NCBI GenBank assembly: GCA_964600785.1
Contig: CAZRKH010000140.1
Location: 1 to 12,141 of the forward strand
Direction: 5' to 3'
DNA from: M30B53 sp964600785
GTDB taxonomy: Bacteria > Planctomycetota > Planctomycetia > Pirellulales > UBA1268
Length of the DNA: 12,141 bases
Of this stretch, positions 7,610 through 12,141 are shown one piece after another. Under the pieces are notes generated by a model. The model was not told where the DNA came from. It was given only the letters and a program-made list of their open reading frames with translations, and made no database searches. The position numbers were made by a program, and so were the translations under genes. Every line of letters starts with the position of its first letter. The stretch's first letter is position 1.

Positions 7610-8010
7610 GCAAACTCGCCGGCTGGCGGTGTGTACGAGTTCGAGGCAGCCGCACCACTCCTGCTCGCCGCAGTTGAGCCGGGAACCGCTGGCCGGGCCG
7701 ATGATCCTGTCGCAGCTGGGTAGACCGCTGTTGCAGGGAAAGTTCACGGCGTTTCTTCCGTGGCGAAGCGGCTCGTGCGGCAGGGCACGCGGCGAATGGC
7801 GTGCGGGGAGCGCAGCCAGGCTATATCCTCTCCGGCCTCGTTGGCGATGTCGACCCGCAGGGTCCCGCGCGCCGCCGGTTGTGGTGCACCATCGGCCACA
7901 ACGCTATAGTTTTGCCTGCCGACGATCTGCCCTGAGCATCCAATCCCGCCCCGCAAACCCGCCCCGCCTGCGCGTGCCATGGACCCCACCTTGGCCGATC
8001 CACGATAATC
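7610..8010. other. Intergenic region upstream of the haem dehydrogenase
   Basis: About 400 bases without a supportable gene; the overlapping frames on both strands look like compositional shadows. A small stem CGCC-ggct-GGCG lies just after the lactonase stop, without a T-run. The noteworthy part is the inverted repeat at 7878-7902 next to a TATAGT, described separately. The gap implies that the next gene has its own promoter. Confidence 0.4.
7878..7910 (+). promoter_or_regulatory. Inverted repeat plus -10-like box upstream of the haem dehydrogenase
   Basis: GTTGTGG (7878-7884) and CCACAAC (7896-7902) are perfect 7-bp arms with an 11-bp spacer, the geometry of an operator for a dimeric regulator. 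TATAGT at 7905-7910 resembles a sigma-70 -10 box and lies about 100 bases before the ATG. If TTGTGG is taken as a -35 box, the spacing is 20, too long for a standard promoter, so the exact promoter is uncertain. Confidence 0.3.
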
Positions 8011-11000
8011 ATGTTGTGCATCCGGTTTCTGATCTGGTTTCTCCTTGCCAGTGGCCTTGTTGGCGGCCAGACCGGTACCGCTGACGGCGACCCAACACAG
8101 GACCTGCCGCCGCCGACGGCCCCGCTGATCCACGGGCCGCCGGAGGATGTTGCAACGCTCGGCGAGGGATTTGGCCTGCCGGCAGGATTCACCGCCGCGC
8201 TGTTTGCGACCGAGCCCCAACTTGCCAATCCTGTGGCGCTGGCCGTCGATCACAGGGGCCGCTGCTTCGTGGCCGAAACCTTCAGTTTCGGTAAGCGGCT
8301 TGCCGAGACGCCCGGCATCGATTTGGGCGCGGCCCAGGCCGCCGATCTCGCAGCGCTCACGCCGGCCGACCGCCTCGCCACCGTAAAAAACCTGCTCGGA
8401 GACAGGGTCATGGAATGGCACCGGTTTAGCGAGCAGGTGCGGTTGCTGGAAGACACCGACAGCGACGGCCGGGCCAACCGGTCCACGGTCTTCGCGTCTG
8501 GCTTCAACGATCTGCTCGACGGCCACGCGTCGGGCGTGCTCGCGAGGGGTGACGCCGTCTGGTTCACCTGCATTCCCACGCTGTGGCGGCTCCAGGACCT
8601 CAACGGCGACGGCCTGGCCGACGAGCGGACGCCGCTGCAGACCGGCTTCGGAGTCCGCGAGGGGATCCGGGGTCACGATCTCCACGGTCTCGTACTCGGT
8701 CCGGATGCGCGGCTCTACTTCTCGATCGGCGACCGAGGGTTTCACGTGGCCGGTCCGCACGGCGTCCACGCCGCCCCGGAGACCGGCGGTGTGTTTCGCT
8801 GTGAACCCGACGGATCCGCCCTCGAGGTCGTGGCGACCGGGCTGCGAAATCCCCAGGGACTGGCGTTCGACGATGCCGGCAACCTGTTCACCGTCGACAA
8901 CAACGGCGACTTCGGCGATCGGTCGCGGCTTGTGCAGGTCGTGCCCGGCGGCGATTCGGGGTGGAGGATGACATTCTTCGACCTGCCGGACCGCGGTCCC
9001 TTCGGCCGAGAACGGTTGTGGCACCTGCCCCACGAAGGCCAGCCCGCGTGGATCGTGCCTCCGCTGGCACACTTCTCCGACGGGCCAGCCGGGCTCGATG
9101 CGTACCCGGGCACGGGGCTCCCGGCTCACTTCGAGGGCCGGTTTTTGCTGGCCGACTTCTGCTGGTCGCCCGCCAAGAGTTCGATCCGCAGCTTTAAACT
9201 CGAGGCCGCGGGCGCTTCGTTCGAAGTGCGTGAAGAAGAGCAGACGTTCCGGCACGTGCTCGCCACCGACGTGAAGTTCGGGCCGGACGGCGCCGTCTGG
9301 GTGGCCAACTGGGTCGAGCCGCAGGCCACTGGCGCACGGGGCCGCATCTGGCGATTCCTGCCGGAGGACGACGGGTCTCCTGCGGCGGCGGAGCGAATCC
9401 GGTTGGTGGCGGAGGTTCAGACCTTGCTGGTGGGTGACTGGACCGAGCGGCCCGTCGAGGAACTGATCACGCTGCTCGAACATGACGACAGGCGGGTGCG
9501 GTGCGAGGCCCAGTGGGAACTCGCACGCCGCGGCGCGACGGAGCGGTTGGCGGCCACGACGACAGCAGCCGTGAACGCTACGGCCAGGCGGCATGCCGCG
9601 TGGGGCCTCGAGCAGATCGGTCGGCGAGATCCGACAACGCGACGAACTGCAGCGGAGGCGATCCTGCCGCTGCTTTGCGACACGGCTTGGGAAAACCGGG
9701 TGGTCGCCTGTCGCTGCCTGGGCGATTTGGCGGTGCCGGCCACGGTGCCCATGATCGCGGCCTGCCTCGAGGATGCACACCCTCACGTCGTGGCCGCCGC
9801 CGGCTTGGCGTTGGGCCGCATCGCTGACCCGACCGCAGGTGAGGCGATCATCGCCTGCCTCAGGCGGGCTGCGGTGGCGGGCGGGGTCGATCCGCACCTG
9901 CGGCACAGTCTGGTGATGGGTATCGTCGGCACACTGGACGCGGCCGGGCGACACCGATTGGCCACGGACGATAACCCGGAGGTGCGGCTGGCGGCCTGCC
10001 TCGCGATGCGCCGCAGTCAGGATCGGCAGATCGCCACGTGCCTCGATGACACAGACCCCCGGGTGGCGGTTGAGGCGGCGCGAGCGATCCACGACGTGCC
10101 CATCGCCGCGGCGACCGACGCGCTCATCGCCTGCCTGGCAGAAGCTCCTGCTGACGGTGAGTTGGGCGACGCACTGCTCCGGCGGGCCATCTCCGCCGCG
10201 GAGCGGCAAGGCACGACCGAGGCCGCGCGGTATCTGGCCCGCTGTGCCGCGCAATCTGCGGTGCCGGTCGAACGTCGGCTGGAGGCGCTCGCCGTGCTTG
10301 CGGCCTGGGCCGCTCCGCCGCCCCGCGATCGGGTGTTGGCGGCGTGGCGACCCGCGGCGACCCGTGACGCATCGGACGCCCGCGCCGCGCTCGACGCCGC
10401 GCTCCCCGAGATTCTTTCGATAGCCGCCGAGAGCGGGCCTGAAAGTATCGCTGCCGTCATGTCCGCCGCCGCTGCCGTCGGCTGCAGGGAGGCAGGACCG
10501 CTCCTGGATGCCGCGGTGGCCGACGCCGGAGGCGATCCGATCTCACGGGCAACGGCGCTTCGCGGGCTCGCGGCGGTCAACGTGGCAGCCGCGCTGGCGC
10601 GGGCCGCCGATCTCGCGACGGCTGCGGAGTCAGCGTTGCGGCTGGCCAGCCGGCAGGTTCGCGCCGCGCACGCCCCGTCACCGGAATTGTGTGCCGAACT
10701 CGCCGCAGTCGCCGCCGCCGGCGACCTTCCCCTGGCCGAGCGGCAACAGGCAATCGATCTTCTTGCCACACATGCCGATCCCGCGGCCCACGAGGCCGTG
10801 GCAGCGCTGGCCGTGGCAATCGAGCGAGGCGAGCTCGGAAACGAGTTGGAACTCGAGACGCTCGAGGCCGTTGATCGCAGGCTCGGCCCAGCGGCGGCAT
10901 CGCTGCTCCGGACGAGTCGCGAGCCGGCTGCCGCCGCAGCCGGTGTGCCGCCGGGATGGCATGACGTGGCCTGGGGCGGCGATGCGGACCGCGGCCGACG

Positions 11001-11439
11001 CGTCTTCTTCGCGGCCGCCGCCGTCGGCTGCGTCCGTTGCCACCGTGCCGAAGGACGCGGCGGAAACGCCGGTCCGAATCTCGACGGCCTCGCCGACCGT
11101 CGCGAACGCGGTCACCTCATCGAGAGTATCGTCTCGCCGAACGCGCAGCTCAGCGAAGGCTTCGCCACGGCGATCCTGACCACGAACAGCGGCCGGCGTC
11201 TCCAGGGTGTCGTGATGGCTGATGACGGGACTCACCTGACGATCCGCACTCCCGATGGCACACTGCATGGGGTCGCCGTCGCCGAGATCGAGGAGCGGAC
11301 GCCGGGCGATTCCACCATGCCCGCTGATCTGGCACAAAAACTTTCCCGGCGTGACCTGCGGGATCTCGTCGAATGGCTCGCAAGCCTCCGGGAGACGGCC
11401 GCGCCCGAGGCCGGGCTGGTGCCGGTCGGTGGAAATTGA
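8011..11439 (+). CDS. PVC-type secreted dehydrogenase: beta-propeller, HEAT-like repeats and C-terminal CxxCH haem domain
   Basis: A 1142-aa exported protein of the Planctomycetes/Verrucomicrobia 'membrane-bound dehydrogenase' plus 'haem-binding' type. A Sec signal covers residues 1 to about 20 (hydrophobic LIWFLLASGLVGG). Residues of about 50-470 form a propeller with LPAGFTAALFATEPQLANP, GHDLHGLVLGPDARLYFSIG, ATGLRNPQGLAFDDAGNLF and VKFGPDGAVWVANW. The section of about 480-920 is Ala-rich helical repeats of HEAT type (DDRRVRCEAQWELARRG, HPHVVAAAGLALGRIADP, NPEVRLAACLAMRRSQD). The end is a cytochrome c-like domain with CVRCH at 1007-1011, AGPNLDGL just after, and STMP with Met1103 as a possible axial ligand. 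Family members are thought to oxidise sugars or alcohols and pass electrons to the haem; the substrate is not proven. The start is set by the signal peptide. It is uninterrupted and closes the plus-strand block. Confidence 0.9.
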   Translation: MLCIRFLIWFLLASGLVGGQTGTADGDPTQDLPPPTAPLIHGPPEDVATLGEGFGLPAGFTAALFATEPQLANPVALAVDHRGRCFVAETFSFGKRLAETPGIDLGAAQAADLAALTPADRLATVKNLLGDRVMEWHRFSEQVRLLEDTDSDGRANRSTVFASGFNDLLDGHASGVLARGDAVWFTCIPTLWRLQDLNGDGLADERTPLQTGFGVREGIRGHDLHGLVLGPDARLYFSIGDRGFHVAGPHGVHAAPETGGVFRCEPDGSALEVVATGLRNPQGLAFDDAGNLFTVDNNGDFGDRSRLVQVVPGGDSGWRMTFFDLPDRGPFGRERLWHLPHEGQPAWIVPPLAHFSDGPAGLDAYPGTGLPAHFEGRFLLADFCWSPAKSSIRSFKLEAAGASFEVREEEQTFRHVLATDVKFGPDGAVWVANWVEPQATGARGRIWRFLPEDDGSPAAAERIRLVAEVQTLLVGDWTERPVEELITLLEHDDRRVRCEAQWELARRGATERLAATTTAAVNATARRHAAWGLEQIGRRDPTTRRTAAEAILPLLCDTAWENRVVACRCLGDLAVPATVPMIAACLEDAHPHVVAAAGLALGRIADPTAGEAIIACLRRAAVAGGVDPHLRHSLVMGIVGTLDAAGRHRLATDDNPEVRLAACLAMRRSQDRQIATCLDDTDPRVAVEAARAIHDVPIAAATDALIACLAEAPADGELGDALLRRAISAAERQGTTEAARYLARCAAQSAVPVERRLEALAVLAAWAAPPPRDRVLAAWRPAATRDASDARAALDAALPEILSIAAESGPESIAAVMSAAAAVGCREAGPLLDAAVADAGGDPISRATALRGLAAVNVAAALARAADLATAAESALRLASRQVRAAHAPSPELCAELAAVAAAGDLPLAERQQAIDLLATHADPAAHEAVAALAVAIERGELGNELELETLEAVDRRLGPAAASLLRTSREPAAAAAGVPPGWHDVAWGGDADRGRRVFFAAAAVGCVRCHRAEGRGGNAGPNLDGLADRRERGHLIESIVSPNAQLSEGFATAILTTNSGRRLQGVVMADDGTHLTIRTPDGTLHGVAVAEIEERTPGDSTMPADLAQKLSRRDLRDLVEWLASLRETAAPEAGLVPVGGN

Positions 11440-11440
11440 C

Positions 11441-11455
11441 CCTGGTTTCGCCAGG
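11441..11455 (+). terminator. Possible weak terminator hairpin after the haem dehydrogenase
   Basis: CCTGG-tttcg-CCAGG forms a 5-bp stem two bases after the stop codon, followed by ttgtt. The stem is short and the T-tract poor, so this is only a candidate. Confidence 0.25.
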
Positions 11456-11686
11456 TTGTTAAGGTACCCGCCGCGGAGATCGCGATGCTACCGTCGACGT
11501 TGCGCTTGCATCGACCTTGCCCTAGGCAGTCGACACCACGCAGACGAACGGATAGCCCGGTCAATGGCACTTCCACAACGGTCTTCCGGCCGATAAGCGA
11601 CTCGTGAGCCTCGGGAGGAGCGGACCGGGCGTCCGGAGCGGGTTTCTCGAAACGCCCCGCACCCGCTTCGTTGGCGTTTTTCTCGC

Positions 11687-11698
11687 GTCTGCGCAGAC
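11687..11698. repeat. 12-bp palindrome downstream of the right IS91-family transposase
   Basis: GTCTGCGCAGAC is a perfect palindrome about 50 bases downstream of the transposase stop. Rolling-circle IS91-type ends contain short hairpins near oriIS, so it may be part of the element's end. It could also be a chance palindrome in GC-rich DNA. Confidence 0.3.
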
Positions 11699-11749
11699 CG
11701 CGTCCCAGTTCGCAGTATCCCGACATGCGTGGGTCGCGCCCGGCAGGAC

Positions 11750-12141
11750 TCAGAGGCTGTGGATGTCGATCACGGGCAGCTCGTCGGGCGACGGTTGAAA
11801 GACGTCGCGGTCGTCATGGGCCTGCACGAGTTCGCCCCAGGCGGTGGGCGGGCCGCGAGCAGGTGAAAGTGGAGGCGGCTCGAGCGGTTCGCCGAGGTGT
11901 GTCAGAATCTTCCGGATCGGCCCCGGATCGGTGATGAATGCGATCAGCCGGATGTCGCCGCCGCAGGTGGGGCACGCAAGTGGAAACTCCTCCCCCACCC
12001 GAGCAATCAGCTTCGCCCATGCAATCCGCGACGTATCGTGGGAGCGGGGCTTGGGGGTCGCGTGAGTCGCGTTGCAGCAGCCTCCTGTGGCGCGCCCGTC
12101 GTCCATATGCCCGCCGGTCGCGGCCTCTTGCCGCTTGCCGA
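11750..12141 (-). CDS. IS91-family transposase, C-terminal part, cut by the window edge
   Basis: The frame is open from the right edge to the stop at 11750, giving about 130 residues. They match the C-terminal end of the IS91-type transposases common in planctomycetes and proteobacteria: GKRQEAATGG at the edge, then SRIAWAKLIARVGEEFPL, CPTCGGDIRLIAFI with a CxxC pair, PGPIRKILTHLGEP, and the terminal SPDELPVIDIHSL. An ATG at 12106 is internal, since the family sequence continues upstream of it to the edge. The catalytic HUH and tyrosine regions would lie outside the window, so activity cannot be judged; nothing inside it is broken. It has the same orientation as the decayed copy at 1-411, and no identical stretch is shared because the two fragments cover different parts of the protein. 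Confidence 0.82.
   Translation of the reverse strand, partial: GKRQEAATGGHMDDGRATGGCCNATHATPKPRSHDTSRIAWAKLIARVGEEFPLACPTCGGDIRLIAFITDPGPIRKILTHLGEPLEPPPLSPARGPPTAWGELVQAHDDRDVFQPSPDELPVIDIHSL

Larger units (their letters stand above)
11440..11749. other. Intergenic region between the haem dehydrogenase and the right IS91-family transposase
   Basis: There is no credible gene. It contains a short hairpin right after the dehydrogenase stop (11441-11455) and, closer to the transposase, an imperfect GTTTC/GAAAC repeat (11642-11653) and a 12-bp palindrome (11687-11698). IS91-type elements carry their replication origin (oriIS) downstream of the transposase gene, so if this copy is intact its end should lie here. 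I cannot place the end without related copies to align. Confidence 0.4.

Noticed and set aside
6467..7747. Minus-strand open frame of 426 codons opposite the lactonase gene
   Set aside because: Same reason: the plus-strand frame has a signal peptide and propeller repeats, while this one has no family features and low-complexity composition.
7744..10254. Minus-strand open frame of 836 codons opposite the haem dehydrogenase gene
   Set aside because: It is a compositional shadow: Arg/Gly/Pro-rich, no recognisable motif, and fully antisense to or outside genes with clear domains. GC-rich codon use removes stops from the opposite strand.
1..12141. CRISPR arrays, rRNA genes, phage or defence genes
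   Set aside because: No regularly spaced repeats, conserved rRNA segments or typical phage or defence motifs were seen anywhere in the window.

Overview
The window is high-GC DNA that most resembles a planctomycete of the Pirellulales type, or a close PVC relative. The strongest evidence is the large secreted gene at 8011-11439: a beta-propeller dehydrogenase with HEAT-like repeats and a C-terminal CxxCH haem site, an architecture typical of Planctomycetes and Verrucomicrobia. A Tat-exported Gfo/Idh/MocA oxidoreductase and a XylR-like regulator fit the same picture. This assignment is inference from gene content; there is no rRNA or marker gene.

Layout. (1) 1-833, minus strand, is a graveyard: a truncated, frameshifted IS91-family (HUH) transposase remnant abuts a patatin-like phospholipase gene that has lost its middle. 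(2) 968-3255, minus strand, is a two-gene operon with an ATGA overlap: a XylR-type AraC regulator followed by a PfkB-family sugar kinase. (3) 3256-3399 is a short, AT-rich divergent promoter region. (4) 3400-11439, plus strand, carries a class I aldolase-like protein, a Tat-exported Gfo/Idh/MocA oxidoreductase (readable only if two compensating single-base indels are repaired), a secreted lactonase-family beta-propeller protein and the 1142-aa PVC-type haem dehydrogenase. (5) 11750-12141, minus strand, is the C-terminal part of a second IS91-family transposase running off the window.

How it may work together (inference). The middle block contains most of the steps of an oxidative, Entner-Doudoroff-like sugar route. 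Exported oxidoreductases would oxidise a sugar to a lactone, a secreted lactonase would open it, a cytoplasmic PfkB kinase would phosphorylate the product, and a class I aldolase would cleave it, under a sugar-sensing XylR-type regulator. No dehydratase or transporter is visible. The substrate is unknown. The block lies between two same-orientation IS91-family transposase fragments, which raises the possibility that it was or is mobile. I see no tRNA, rRNA, CRISPR array or phage genes.
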